A stretch of DNA of 64,000 nucleotides from Microbacterium oxydans (lineage in GTDB: Bacteria; Actinomycetota; Actinomycetes; Actinomycetales; Microbacteriaceae), in NCBI RefSeq assembly GCF_026559675.1, contig NZ_CP092891.1, positions 1,302,001 to 1,366,000 of the forward strand, given 5' to 3'. The position numbers and the translations under genes were made by a program. How positions within the stretch are numbered: the stretch's first letter is position 1; each line of letters starts with the position of its first letter. Below the pieces are notes generated by a model. It was not told the DNA's origin. It did not search any database and was given only the letters and a program-made list of their open reading frames with translations. Below, in pieces: positions 52,502 to 61,063 of the stretch.

Positions 52502-53138
52502 GCTGATCCTGCTCGGAGGCGGCGGACACGCGAAATCCGTCCTCGCCGCGCTGCGCGCCCTCGAGCTGGCCGTCCGGGGGTACCTCGCTCCGCATGCCGG
52601 CGACCTCGGGACAGACTGCCCGTACCTCGGCGGCGATGATGTGCTCGGCACGCTGGATCCGAACGAGGTGCTGTTCGTCAACGGACTCGGCTCGACCGCG
52701 TCCACGGCAGCCAGGCGTGACCTGTACACGCGTGCCGCCGCCCGAGGATTCCGCGCTGCGCAGATCGTGCACCCGCGCGCGTTCGTCGACCCCGGGGCTC
52801 AGCTGAGCGGCGGTGTGCAGGTTCTCGCCGGGGCGTTCGTGAACAGCGGTGCGGTCATCGGGGAGAACGCCCTGATCAACTCCGGCGCGATCGTCGAGCA
52901 CGATGTCGTGGTCGGGGCGCACGTGCATGTCTCGCCCGGGGCGGTGGTCGCGGGAGGCGTGCGGATCGGCGAGGGTGCCCATGTGGGTCTCGGCGCCCGC
53001 GTCATCCAGGGCGTGACCCTGGGATCCGGTAGCGTCATCGGGGCCGGTGCCGTCGTGATCAGGGACGTCCCGGCAGGGACGGTCGTCGTCGGCGTGCCGG
53101 CCAGAACGATCGCAGCGAAGAGGGGAGAGACCGCATGA
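52494..53138 (+). CDS. Left-handed beta-helix sugar acetyltransferase (NeuD/PglD type)
   Basis: 214 residues. An N-terminal Rossmann-like part (LILLGGGGHAKSVLAAL) leads into hexapeptide repeats (VQVLAGAFVNSGAVIGENALINSGAIVEH and following) ending GVPARTIAA. It has the PglD/NeuD architecture: acetyl-CoA-dependent N- or O-acetylation of a sugar. In this operon it is the only acetyltransferase, so the likely role is LegH, N-acetylation at C4 of the amino sugar before LegG. An O-acetylation role on the finished nonulosonate is the alternative. It overlaps legI by 8 nt and the next gene by 4 nt. Confidence 0.82.
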   Translation: MTELILLGGGGHAKSVLAALRALELAVRGYLAPHAGDLGTDCPYLGGDDVLGTLDPNEVLFVNGLGSTASTAARRDLYTRAAARGFRAAQIVHPRAFVDPGAQLSGGVQVLAGAFVNSGAVIGENALINSGAIVEHDVVVGAHVHVSPGAVVAGGVRIGEGAHVGLGARVIQGVTLGSGSVIGAGAVVIRDVPAGTVVVGVPARTIAAKRGETA

Positions 53139-54178
53139 GCTCGAACACCGACCTGTCTCTGCAGCCGGGCACCAGCATCCGCGATGCGCTCACTCAGCTC
53201 GATCGCAGCCGGCGTCAGGTGGTCTTCGTCGAGGATGCTGAGGGACGGCTCATCGGCGCCGTGAGCGACGGTGACATCCGGCGCGGCCTGCTTGCCGGTG
53301 CGTCTCTGGAGGACCGGGTCGACCGGGTGATGAATCCCGACCCGGCATCGGTCCCGCCGAACGCCAGTCAGGAGGACGTCGACGAGCTGAAGGCGCGGCG
53401 CGGCATCCGCGTGGTCGCCGTCGTCGACGATGAACGCATCGTCGACGTCGTCGGAGAAGGCGAGCACATCGCCACTCCGATTCCGACCCCCGTCGTGCTG
53501 ATGGCGGGAGGACGGGGCCAGCGCCTCTACCCCATCACCAAGGACATCCCGAAGCCCCTCGTCCCGCTGGGGGACACCCCGATGATCGACATCATCCTCA
53601 GCAGGCTGCACGGCCAGGGGTTCCGCAGGGTCCATGTCTCCATCAACCACCTCGGACACCTCATCGAGCAGCACCTGGGCGACGGCAGTGCGCATGGGCT
53701 GGAGATCTCGTATCTCCACGAGCCGATGCCCTTGGGCACGGCCGGCGCGATGGCCCAGCTACGTGGAGAGATCGGCGCGCCTTTCGTCGTCATGAATTCC
53801 GATCTGCTCACCGATGTCGACCTGAGACGGATGCTCGGGTTCCATCTCGACGCCCGGGCGGATGCGACCATCGGCGCGCGCGAGTACGGATTCGAGATCC
53901 CGTACGGTGTGATCCGCCGTGATGGAGATCGCGTGACGGGACTCGCGGAGAAGCCATACCACAGCGAGCTCGTGAGCGCCGGAATCTACGTGCTCGAACC
54001 GAGCGCGCTCGAGTTGCTGGAACAGGACGAGTACTGCGACATGCCCACGCTGTTGTCGCGCCTGATGGATGCCGAGCGTTCCGTCGCAGCGTATGAGATC
54101 CGCGACGAGTGGATCGACGTGGGTCGACCGGAAGACCTCGAACGCGCCAGGCTGGCGTGGGAACGGAGAAGCAGATGA
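53135..54178 (+). CDS. ptmE: CBS-domain nucleotidyltransferase, PtmE-like
   Basis: 347 residues: two CBS motifs (about 10-110; QVVFVEDAEGRLIGAVSDGD) are fused to a nucleotidyltransferase domain starting VVLMAGGRGQRLYPITKDIPKP near 118. Then come NHLGHLIEQ, MNSDLLTDVDL and ERSVAAYEIRDEWIDVGRPED. This fusion is characteristic of PtmE, which makes GDP-glucosamine or GDP-GlcNAc for the legionaminic pathway in Campylobacter. Its presence suggests that the route here also uses GDP-linked intermediates. CBS pairs may bind an adenine nucleotide for control. Confidence 0.85.
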   Translation: MSSNTDLSLQPGTSIRDALTQLDRSRRQVVFVEDAEGRLIGAVSDGDIRRGLLAGASLEDRVDRVMNPDPASVPPNASQEDVDELKARRGIRVVAVVDDERIVDVVGEGEHIATPIPTPVVLMAGGRGQRLYPITKDIPKPLVPLGDTPMIDIILSRLHGQGFRRVHVSINHLGHLIEQHLGDGSAHGLEISYLHEPMPLGTAGAMAQLRGEIGAPFVVMNSDLLTDVDLRRMLGFHLDARADATIGAREYGFEIPYGVIRRDGDRVTGLAEKPYHSELVSAGIYVLEPSALELLEQDEYCDMPTLLSRLMDAERSVAAYEIRDEWIDVGRPEDLERARLAWERRSR

Positions 54179-54870
54179 GGATCTGTACGATCACCGTGCG
54201 GGCCGGATCGAAGGGCGTGCCGGGCAAGAACCTCCGCGTCGTCGCAGGGCGGCCGATGTTCGGGCACTCCGTGGCGCAGGCTGCCGCGACCGGTCTCTTC
54301 GATGAAGTCGTCGTCTCGAGTGATTCGGAGGAGATCCTGGCACTCGCCCCGACGTTCGGCGCCACAGGTGTCGTGCGGCGCCCCGCCGAGATGGCCACCG
54401 ACACCGCGGGCAAAGTCCCGGCCATCGCGCATGCCGTGCGAACGACGGAGCAGCGAACCGGCGATACCTACGATGTGTGCGTCGACCTCGATGCGACCAG
54501 CCCGTTGCGCACGCTCGATGACATCCGCACGGCGGTGCGGATGTTCGAGGAGTCGGATGCCGCCTCGTTGATCACAGGCGCGGAGGCGCGACGGAACCCG
54601 TACTTCAACCTCGTCGAGGAGCAGCCTGACGGGACCGTCGCCGTCAGCAAGCAGCCGGATGACGCGGTGCTCCGGCGCCAGGACGCGCCGCGCTGCTTCG
54701 ACATGAACGGCTCGATCTACGTCTGGCGGCGCGAGTCGCTGCTGGAGGACCAGGTCGTGTTCCTTCCGTCGACGATTCTCTACGAGATGCCCGCCGAGCG
54801 GTCCATCGACGTGGACAGCGAGTTCGACTTCCGCATCGTCGAGTGGCTCATGGGGCAGCGGGATGACTGA
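54175..54870 (+). CDS. legF: CMP-legionaminic acid synthetase (cytidylyltransferase)
   Basis: 231 residues of the CMP-NeuAc synthetase family. ITVRAGSKGVPGKNLR (CTP loop) at the start, DEVVVSSDSEEIL, RPAEMATDTAGKVPAIAHA, VDLDATSPLRTLDDI and DVDSEFDFRIVEWL at the end are canonical. It activates the nonulosonate to its CMP form, the donor for a transferase. It is the last gene of the overlapping run. After it, 68 nt separate it from the ABC exporter permease gene. Specificity for Leg over NeuAc or Pse is inferred from the operon. Confidence 0.88.
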   Translation: MRICTITVRAGSKGVPGKNLRVVAGRPMFGHSVAQAAATGLFDEVVVSSDSEEILALAPTFGATGVVRRPAEMATDTAGKVPAIAHAVRTTEQRTGDTYDVCVDLDATSPLRTLDDIRTAVRMFEESDAASLITGAEARRNPYFNLVEEQPDGTVAVSKQPDDAVLRRQDAPRCFDMNGSIYVWRRESLLEDQVVFLPSTILYEMPAERSIDVDSEFDFRIVEWLMGQRDD

Positions 54871-54938
54871 TGCTGACCGCGTTCAGCGTTTCCGCGAAGG
54901 CGTGGGCATAGACTGTCGTAGTTTGCGACGACACCCGA

Positions 54939-55886
54939 ATGAGTGGGCCTGTGACTGACACCCGAGATCTTTTCGCCGCCGTCCCGCGTACGGAGTTCAC
55001 AACCCCCGGCAAGAGTCGTGGGCTGATCGATGTGGTGCGCTGGCGGTATCTTCTGATCCTCCTGGTCCGTACCGGTGTGACGACGCGCTACCGTAATTCG
55101 GTCCTCGGTTGGACGTGGTCGTACGTTCGACCGGCCGCGCAGTTCCTCGTGTTCTGGGTCGTCCTCGGCCTGTTCATGAAGCTGGATCACGGCATCCCCA
55201 ATTACGCCGTGTACCTGTTCTCCGGCATCGTCGTCATCAACCTCTTCTCGGAGGCGTTCAAGAACGCGACGACGTCGATCGTGGGGAATGCGCCGCTCGT
55301 GCGGAAGGTCTTCCTGCCGCGGCAGCTCTTCGCCGTATCGGCCGTGATCGTGGCGTTCGTGCATTTCCTTCCCCAGGTCGGTCTGCTCCTCGTCGTTTGT
55401 CTGCTGCTCGGCTGGGCCGCGCACCTCTCCATCCTCTCGGTACTGGCCATCTTCGCGGCCATGATCATCGTGATGCTCTTCGCGCTGGGTCTCGGACTGT
55501 TCTTCGGCGCAGTCAACGTGCGTTATCGCGACGCCGAGAACATCGTCGAACTGATGCTGTTGCTGGCCACCTGGGCGTCCCCGGTGCTCTATTCCTGGGC
55601 CGCGGTGCAGGATGCCGTCAAGACTCTCGGCTGGCCGGACTGGCTGCTGGAGATGTACCTCCTCAACCCGATCACCCAGGGCGTCGAGCTCTTCCACTTC
55701 GCGTTCTGGCGCCCGGCCACCGAGGGAATGATCTCCGCTGCGGGCTACGTCGGTCCGCAGCTCGAAGCAATACCGCCCGGCCTCGGCTGGAACACTCTCT
55801 GGACGTTCCTCATCGCCGTGGGCACCCTGCTCCTGGGGCAGATCGTCTTCCGCCGCCTCGAAGGAAGGTTCGCACAGGACCTATGA
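54939..55886 (+). CDS. ABC-2 polysaccharide exporter permease (Wzm/TagG-like)
   Basis: 315-residue ABC-2 membrane protein with six helices between ~60 and 300. Signatures of polysaccharide exporters are TTRYRNSVLGWTWSYVRPAAQF near 40-60, FLPRQLFAVSAV, NVRYRDAENIVEL and WASPVLYSW. Together with the next gene it would move a completed lipid-linked polymer to the outer face. The start may be ATG 54939 or GTG 54951. The gap before it holds TAGACTG and TAGTTT hexamers but no firm promoter. Confidence 0.9.
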   Translation: MSGPVTDTRDLFAAVPRTEFTTPGKSRGLIDVVRWRYLLILLVRTGVTTRYRNSVLGWTWSYVRPAAQFLVFWVVLGLFMKLDHGIPNYAVYLFSGIVVINLFSEAFKNATTSIVGNAPLVRKVFLPRQLFAVSAVIVAFVHFLPQVGLLLVVCLLLGWAAHLSILSVLAIFAAMIIVMLFALGLGLFFGAVNVRYRDAENIVELMLLLATWASPVLYSWAAVQDAVKTLGWPDWLLEMYLLNPITQGVELFHFAFWRPATEGMISAAGYVGPQLEAIPPGLGWNTLWTFLIAVGTLLLGQIVFRRLEGRFAQDL

Positions 55887-56620
55887 GTTCTCCTCACACG
55901 CTCCGTCCGAGCATCATCATCGACGGTGTGAAGAAGCGCTTCACGCTGAATCACGCGTTCTCTCTCAAGGACACCGTCGTGTCCTGGATCAAACGTCGCA
56001 AGCTGACGAGCGAGTTCGAAGCCCTCAAGGGCGTCGACATCGTGATCGGTGAAGGCGAATCCGTCGCCGTGCTTGGTCTCAACGGCTCTGGAAAGTCCAC
56101 GCTCCTCAAGCTCGTTTCCGGAGTCATGGAACCGGACGATGGAACGGTGCTGACCCGCGGACGCGTTGCCGGTCTCATCGAGGTCGGAGCCGGGTTCCAC
56201 CCCGAACTCTCCGGCCGCGAGAACGTCTTCCTCAACGCAGCGATCCTCGGGATGAAGCAGCGCGAGATCGAGGCGCGATACGACGAGATCGTGGCATTCA
56301 GCGAGATCGAGCAGTTCATCGACCAGGAGGTCAAGCACTACTCGTCGGGGATGTTCATGCGTCTCGCGTTCTCGGTGGCGATCCACGTCGAGCTCGATGT
56401 GCTCCTCGTAGACGAGATCCTCTCGGTGGGTGATGCACCGTTCCGTGAGAAGTGCCGGCTCAAGTTCGAAGAGCTCATCGAGCAGGGCAAGACTCTCGTC
56501 GTCGTCAGCCACGACATGGAGATGGTTCGACAGCTCTGCGCCCGCGGCATCGTCATCGACAAGGGCGTTGTCGTGTACGACGGCGAGGTCGAGGGCGCGA
56601 TCGCGTTGGTCGACGCATGA
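55883..56620 (+). CDS. Polysaccharide exporter ATP-binding protein (Wzt/TagH-like)
   Basis: 245 residues. Walker A AVLGLNGSGKSTLLKL near 70, AGLIEVGAGFHPELSGREN (the TagH/Wzt-specific segment), signature HYSSGMFMRLAFSVA, Walker B LLVDEILSVGDAPF and VVSHDMEMVRQLC. The long N-terminal stretch before Walker A (RFTLNHAFSLKDTVVSWIK) is typical of TagH/Wzt. No C-terminal carbohydrate-binding domain is present, so chain-terminus recognition as in O9a Wzt is not expected. ATGA overlaps on both sides tie it to the permease and the DUF6541 gene. Confidence 0.92.
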   Translation: MSSPHTLRPSIIIDGVKKRFTLNHAFSLKDTVVSWIKRRKLTSEFEALKGVDIVIGEGESVAVLGLNGSGKSTLLKLVSGVMEPDDGTVLTRGRVAGLIEVGAGFHPELSGRENVFLNAAILGMKQREIEARYDEIVAFSEIEQFIDQEVKHYSSGMFMRLAFSVAIHVELDVLLVDEILSVGDAPFREKCRLKFEELIEQGKTLVVVSHDMEMVRQLCARGIVIDKGVVVYDGEVEGAIALVDA

Positions 56621-58500
56621 TCGAAAGCTGGCTGTCGGCGGCCCCTGCCGTGGGATTCGCCGTGCTGCTCATCGTCGCACCCGGCCTGCCCGCCGCACTT
56701 CTCTTCCGTCTGCGCGGGGCAATGCTCCTGGGAGCGTCGATCGCGCTGTCGCTCGCCGTCGTCGGGATTGCGACCGCCGTCGCTCCGCTTCTCGGAATCG
56801 CCTGGTCGATCCTGCCCGTGCTGCTGATCGCCGTGCTCCTCACGGCAGTCGCCGCAGGCCTGCGCATCCTCGGGAGAGGACGGTTCGCTGTGCTGGGCGG
56901 CGAGACGCGGGCGGTCTGGCTCGGTATGGGCGCGGCCGCCGTCCTCTGGGCGGTCATCCTGATGGTCGGGATCGGTGGGGCTGAACACCCTTCTCAGCTG
57001 TACGACGGGCTGTTTCACCTCAACGCCGTCGAATTCATCCTTCAGACCGAGGATGCCTCGCCTTTCCACATGACGATGGCGGTGCCCGGAGCCACGTCGG
57101 CTTTCTACCCGACTCTGTGGCACGCGCTCGTATCGCTCGTGGTCCCGGCGGCGTCGGGCGTCGTCGCGGCGACGAACGCCGTGACGATCGCGGTGATCGC
57201 GGTGGGGTGGCCGGCCGCGATCGCGACTCTCACCGCGGTGCTCTTCGCTCGTTACCGCACGGCGTCCGTGTGGGCGCCGCTGCTGTCCCTCGGGTTCAGC
57301 GTCATGCCGCTCGGTTTCCTCAACTGGGGCGTGCTCTACCCGAACCTGCTGGGGACGATACTGATCCCCGTGCTCATCGCCGTCACCGTGCTCGCATCGC
57401 GGAGGGGAATCGGCGGATATCAGCGGGTGTCCCTTCTGATCGTGCTTCTGGCAGCGATCGGTGCAACTGCCCTCGCGCATCCTTCTGCACTGCTCGCGGG
57501 GCTCGCCCTGCTGGTTCCCTTCGGGCTCTGGTGCGCATGGCGCGCGTGGACGGGTGCCGCTACCCGGAGCCGCGTGCTGCTGGCGCTCTCGGTCGTGGTG
57601 GGCCTCGTCGTGCTCGGATTCATCTGGCATCTGGCGAACGTGACCACCCACGAGTGGCAGCCGGGGGCGACTCTCGCTCAGGCGATCGGTGAAGTCGCGT
57701 TCCTCAGCCCGGTGGGACGCAGCACCGGACTTCTCCTGGGCCCGCTTGCCGCGATCGGGATATGGAGGGTGGTGAAGGATCGGCAGTGGTGGATCCTCGG
57801 GTCATACGCCGTGAGCGTGTTCTTCTTCGCAGTGTCGACCTGGTTGCCTCTGCCCGCTCTGCGCAGTGCCATCGTCGGCGTCTGGTATGACGACACCACG
57901 AGAGTCGGCGCGCTGCTGGCCGTCTTCGGTCTGCCCCTCGCCGCGCTCGGCGCCCACCTGGTGTGGTCGTGGCTCGTGGCACTGTGGCGGGACGGACGTC
58001 GATCGCTCCTGATCATCGCTGCGGTCGTGCTCGTCGCACTGGGGCTCACGCATCTGTCCGCCCTCGCGAACGACCTCCGCTTCATGCGGGGGACGAGTTT
58101 CAGGTTCGATGCCCAATCGCAGGGTCTCACGCCCGACGAAGCGGCGCTTTTCGAGCGGATTCCCGACGATGTCGATGGACCTCTTCTGGGTGACCCGCTC
58201 ACGGGAGCAGGCCTCGTCTACGCATACACGGGCCACCCGGTCGTCTTCCCGCACGTCACGGGCCGTTACGGGGCGGACGCCGATCTCCTCGCCCGCTATC
58301 TGGCGACCGGCGACGCCGAGGTGTGCGACGCGCTCGAGTCGCTCGGCGTCGAGTACGTCTTCGACTTCGGGGATCGGGAGATCTTCGAGAATCACTTCAC
58401 GACCTATGAAGGTCTGCACGGTTTGGACCAGTCGTCGATCCTCACCGAAGTCGACCGTGAGGGTGACGCCGTCCTCTACGAAGTGACGGGTTGCCGCTGA
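56617..58500 (+). CDS. DUF6541-type multi-spanning membrane protein
   Basis: 627 residues with about 13 hydrophobic helices over residues 1-500 and a ~110-residue soluble C-terminal end containing GLTPDEAALFERIPDDVDG. The early segment YDGLFHLNAVEFILQTEDAS near 125-145, with Asp, His and Asn, and PTLWHALVSLV are reminiscent of GT-C fold transferases, whose catalytic Asp lies in the first external loop. I recognise it as the actinobacterial DUF6541 group seen in polysaccharide clusters. A polyprenyl-phosphate-sugar-dependent transferase role is inference. Confidence 0.75.
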   Translation: MIESWLSAAPAVGFAVLLIVAPGLPAALLFRLRGAMLLGASIALSLAVVGIATAVAPLLGIAWSILPVLLIAVLLTAVAAGLRILGRGRFAVLGGETRAVWLGMGAAAVLWAVILMVGIGGAEHPSQLYDGLFHLNAVEFILQTEDASPFHMTMAVPGATSAFYPTLWHALVSLVVPAASGVVAATNAVTIAVIAVGWPAAIATLTAVLFARYRTASVWAPLLSLGFSVMPLGFLNWGVLYPNLLGTILIPVLIAVTVLASRRGIGGYQRVSLLIVLLAAIGATALAHPSALLAGLALLVPFGLWCAWRAWTGAATRSRVLLALSVVVGLVVLGFIWHLANVTTHEWQPGATLAQAIGEVAFLSPVGRSTGLLLGPLAAIGIWRVVKDRQWWILGSYAVSVFFFAVSTWLPLPALRSAIVGVWYDDTTRVGALLAVFGLPLAALGAHLVWSWLVALWRDGRRSLLIIAAVVLVALGLTHLSALANDLRFMRGTSFRFDAQSQGLTPDEAALFERIPDDVDGPLLGDPLTGAGLVYAYTGHPVVFPHVTGRYGADADLLARYLATGDAEVCDALESLGVEYVFDFGDREIFENHFTTYEGLHGLDQSSILTEVDREGDAVLYEVTGCR

Positions 58501-58532
58501 TCTCCTCAGCGCTTCCACAGTCCGATCCCGGC

Positions 58533-58538
58533 TAGGCT
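58533..58538 (+). promoter_or_regulatory. -10 box upstream of wecC
   Basis: TAGGCT in the 66-nt gap before wecC. It would give a ~20-nt leader carrying AAGGGAAG a few nt before the ATG at 58567. Confidence 0.45.
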
Positions 58539-58566
58539 GGGTGCGTCTCAAAAGCAAGGGAAGTAC

Positions 58567-59802
58567 ATGACCAACGTTTGCGTAATCGGCCTCGGCTACA
58601 TCGGTCTGCCTACCGCTGCAGTGCTCGCGTCCCATGGACACAAGGTCGTCGGAGTGGATGTCAACCAGCGGGCCGTCGACACCATCAACGCCGGCCGCAT
58701 CCACATCGTGGAGCCGGAGCTCGAAGAAGTGGTCAGCAGCGTCGTCGCCTCCGGTGCACTCACCGCGACGAGCAGTCCCGTCCCCGCCGATGTGTTCATC
58801 CTCACGGTGCCGACGCCGCTCGACGGCCAGAAGCAGGCTGACATGACGCTCGTCGACCGCGCATTCGACGACGTCGCTCCCTTCCTCAAGGCCGGCGATC
58901 TGGTCGTGCTGGAGTCGACCTCCCCTCCCGGAACCACGCTCGGTCTCGACCGGCGGCTGGGCGAGGTACGCCCGGACCTCGCCGCCGGATCCGTTCTGTT
59001 CGCGCACGCGCCCGAGCGGGTGCTGCCGGGAAAGATCATGCGCGAGATCATCGAGAACGACCGCATCATCGGCGGAACCACGGATGAGGCGAGCCGACGT
59101 GCGCAGGCTCTCTATGGCTCGTTCGTCACCGGAGATCTGCTGGTCACCGATTCCACGACCGCGGAGATGGTCAAGTTGACGGAGAACTCGTTCCGCGACG
59201 TCAACATCGCCTTCGCCAACGAGCTCTCGACCGTGTCCGACTCCTTCGGCATCGACGTCTGGGAGGTGATCCGCCTCGCCAACCGGCATCCCCGAGTGAA
59301 CATCATGCAGCCCGGTCCGGGTGTCGGCGGACACTGCATCGCCGTCGACCCGTGGTTCATCGTGAGCGCGGCGAACGGTGGTGCCGCGCTGATCGAGACC
59401 GCGCGTCGGGTGAACGACGCCAAGCCGAAGTGGGTGCTCGAGCGCATTCACAGAGCGATCGAGTCCATCTCCGCGCCCAAGGTCCTGATCCTCGGTCTGG
59501 CGTTCAAGGCGAACGTCGATGACCTGCGCGAGTCTCCGGCCGTCGAGATCACGCAGGCGCTGGCCGAATCTCGACCGGAGATCGAGTTCGCCGTGTCCGA
59601 GCCTCACATCCACGAGCTGCCCGCGTCTCTTCAGAAGTACTCGAACCTGAGCCTCGTCGAAGACCTGGAGAAGGAGTTCGACGCAGCTGACGTCGTCGTG
59701 CTCCTGGTCGACCACGACGCGTACTCGACGTTCGGTCCCCGCCTGCAGTCCGGCAAGGCCGTCATCGACACGCGTGGGCTGAGCAAGAACATCGTGCCAT
59801 GA
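58567..59802 (+). CDS. wecC: UDP-N-acetyl-D-mannosamine dehydrogenase
   Basis: 411 residues of the UDP-glucose/GDP-mannose dehydrogenase family. NAD site VCVIGLGYIGLPTAAVLA, LTVPTPLD, ESTSPPGTT, HAPERVLPGK, KLTENSFRDVNIAFANEL, and the nucleophilic Cys in GPGVGGHCIAVDPWF near 255. The HAPERVLPG and GHCIAVDPWF signatures fit WecC. It oxidises UDP-ManNAc to UDP-ManNAcA, an acidic sugar donor. It overlaps wecB by 4 nt, which supplies its substrate. Confidence 0.92.
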   Translation: MTNVCVIGLGYIGLPTAAVLASHGHKVVGVDVNQRAVDTINAGRIHIVEPELEEVVSSVVASGALTATSSPVPADVFILTVPTPLDGQKQADMTLVDRAFDDVAPFLKAGDLVVLESTSPPGTTLGLDRRLGEVRPDLAAGSVLFAHAPERVLPGKIMREIIENDRIIGGTTDEASRRAQALYGSFVTGDLLVTDSTTAEMVKLTENSFRDVNIAFANELSTVSDSFGIDVWEVIRLANRHPRVNIMQPGPGVGGHCIAVDPWFIVSAANGGAALIETARRVNDAKPKWVLERIHRAIESISAPKVLILGLAFKANVDDLRESPAVEITQALAESRPEIEFAVSEPHIHELPASLQKYSNLSLVEDLEKEFDAADVVVLLVDHDAYSTFGPRLQSGKAVIDTRGLSKNIVP

Positions 59803-60956
59803 GTGCACCCACGAAGAACCTCATGGTGATCTACGGCACTCGCCCGGAGGCCATCAAGGTCGCGCCGATCATCCTGGCAGCGCGGGAAGCGGATGGCATC
59901 CACCCGCAGGTCGTCGTCACCGGACAGCACCGCGAGATGCTCGATCAGGTCAATGGTCTCTTCGGGATCGTCCCGGACATCGACCTGGATATCTTCGAGC
60001 ACGGTCAGACGCTGGTCGATATCTCCTCGCGCACGTTGGGCGGGGTGGCGGCAGCCATCGAGGAGATGCGGCCCGACGCAGTTCTCGTCCAGGGAGACAC
60101 CACGACTTCTGCTTTCGCAGCGCTGGCCGCCTTTTACGCTCAGGTGCCGGTGATCCATCTCGAAGCCGGGCTCCGGACCGGGAACATCTATTCGCCGTTC
60201 CCGGAAGAGGTGAACCGCAAGATCATCACTCAGGTGGCGGCGCTCAGTCTCGCCCCGACGCAGACGAGCAGGGAGAACCTGCTCCGTGAGGGCGTGGATC
60301 CCGCGTCCGTTCTCGTGACCGGCAACAGCGTGGTCGATGCACTTCTGCATGTTTCGGCGTCCGACGTACCCGTGCATCATCCGGACCTGGTGGGCCTTCT
60401 CGAAGGTCTCGCAGATGACGACAAGGTACTTCTCGTGACGACGCATCGTCGAGAGAACCTCGGCGATGCGATGACGGACATCGGGAGAGCGATCGCACGG
60501 ATCGCTCGTGCCCATCCGGCTTTGACCGTGATCATGCCGCTGCACCGCAACCCGAAGGTGCGCGAGCGGGTGCTTCCCGAGATCGAGGGTCTCGGCAACG
60601 TCCACGTGCTCGACCCGCTGGAGTACGGCGACTTCAGTCGGATCCTCCGCCGCGCGGAGATCGTGCTGACAGACTCCGGGGGAGTGCAGGAGGAAGCGCC
60701 GGCGCTGGGCAAGCCCGTCCTCGTCCTGCGCGAGAACACCGAGCGGCCCGAGGCGGTCGATGCCGGTACCGTGAAGCTGATCGGCACGGACGAACAGCGC
60801 ATCGTGGACGAGGTGTCGCAGTTGCTCACCGACGTGGACGCCTACAGCGCGATGGCGAACGCCGTCAATCCCTACGGCGACGGACAAACCGCGGCACGGA
60901 CCATCCTCGCGATTCGACGACTCTTCGGTGAGGACGTCGACGTCGAGGAATTCTAG
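59799..60956 (+). CDS. wecB: UDP-N-acetylglucosamine 2-epimerase, non-hydrolysing
   Basis: 385 residues. LMVIYGTRPEAIKVAPII, TGQHREMLDQV, VLVQGDTTTSAFAALAAF, HLEAGLRTGNIYSPFPEE (with Arg and Glu of the active site), TTHRRENLG and LTDSGGVQEEAPALGKPVL near 290 are the canonical non-hydrolysing motifs. It produces UDP-ManNAc for WecC. The window thus has both a hydrolysing (LegG) and a non-hydrolysing 2-epimerase, serving two different sugars. Confidence 0.94.
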   Translation: MSAPTKNLMVIYGTRPEAIKVAPIILAAREADGIHPQVVVTGQHREMLDQVNGLFGIVPDIDLDIFEHGQTLVDISSRTLGGVAAAIEEMRPDAVLVQGDTTTSAFAALAAFYAQVPVIHLEAGLRTGNIYSPFPEEVNRKIITQVAALSLAPTQTSRENLLREGVDPASVLVTGNSVVDALLHVSASDVPVHHPDLVGLLEGLADDDKVLLVTTHRRENLGDAMTDIGRAIARIARAHPALTVIMPLHRNPKVRERVLPEIEGLGNVHVLDPLEYGDFSRILRRAEIVLTDSGGVQEEAPALGKPVLVLRENTERPEAVDAGTVKLIGTDEQRIVDEVSQLLTDVDAYSAMANAVNPYGDGQTAARTILAIRRLFGEDVDVEEF

Positions 60957-61063
60957 GTCCGGCGACATCGTCCGTTCTGCGCCGCATCGTGCGGGTTGAA
61001 CGGGCAGATGCTCCGCAGTTCCATCGTTCGCAGGTCGACAGAGAGAGGTCGGGTGAGCACTTC

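Noticed and set aside
48099..54870. Pseudaminic acid or plain sialic acid pathway
   Set aside because: LegB, LegC and PtmE-like signatures and the hydrolysing LegG fit legionaminic acid. PseB/PseC/PseG types are absent, and a simple NeuABC set would not need a dehydratase and aminotransferase.
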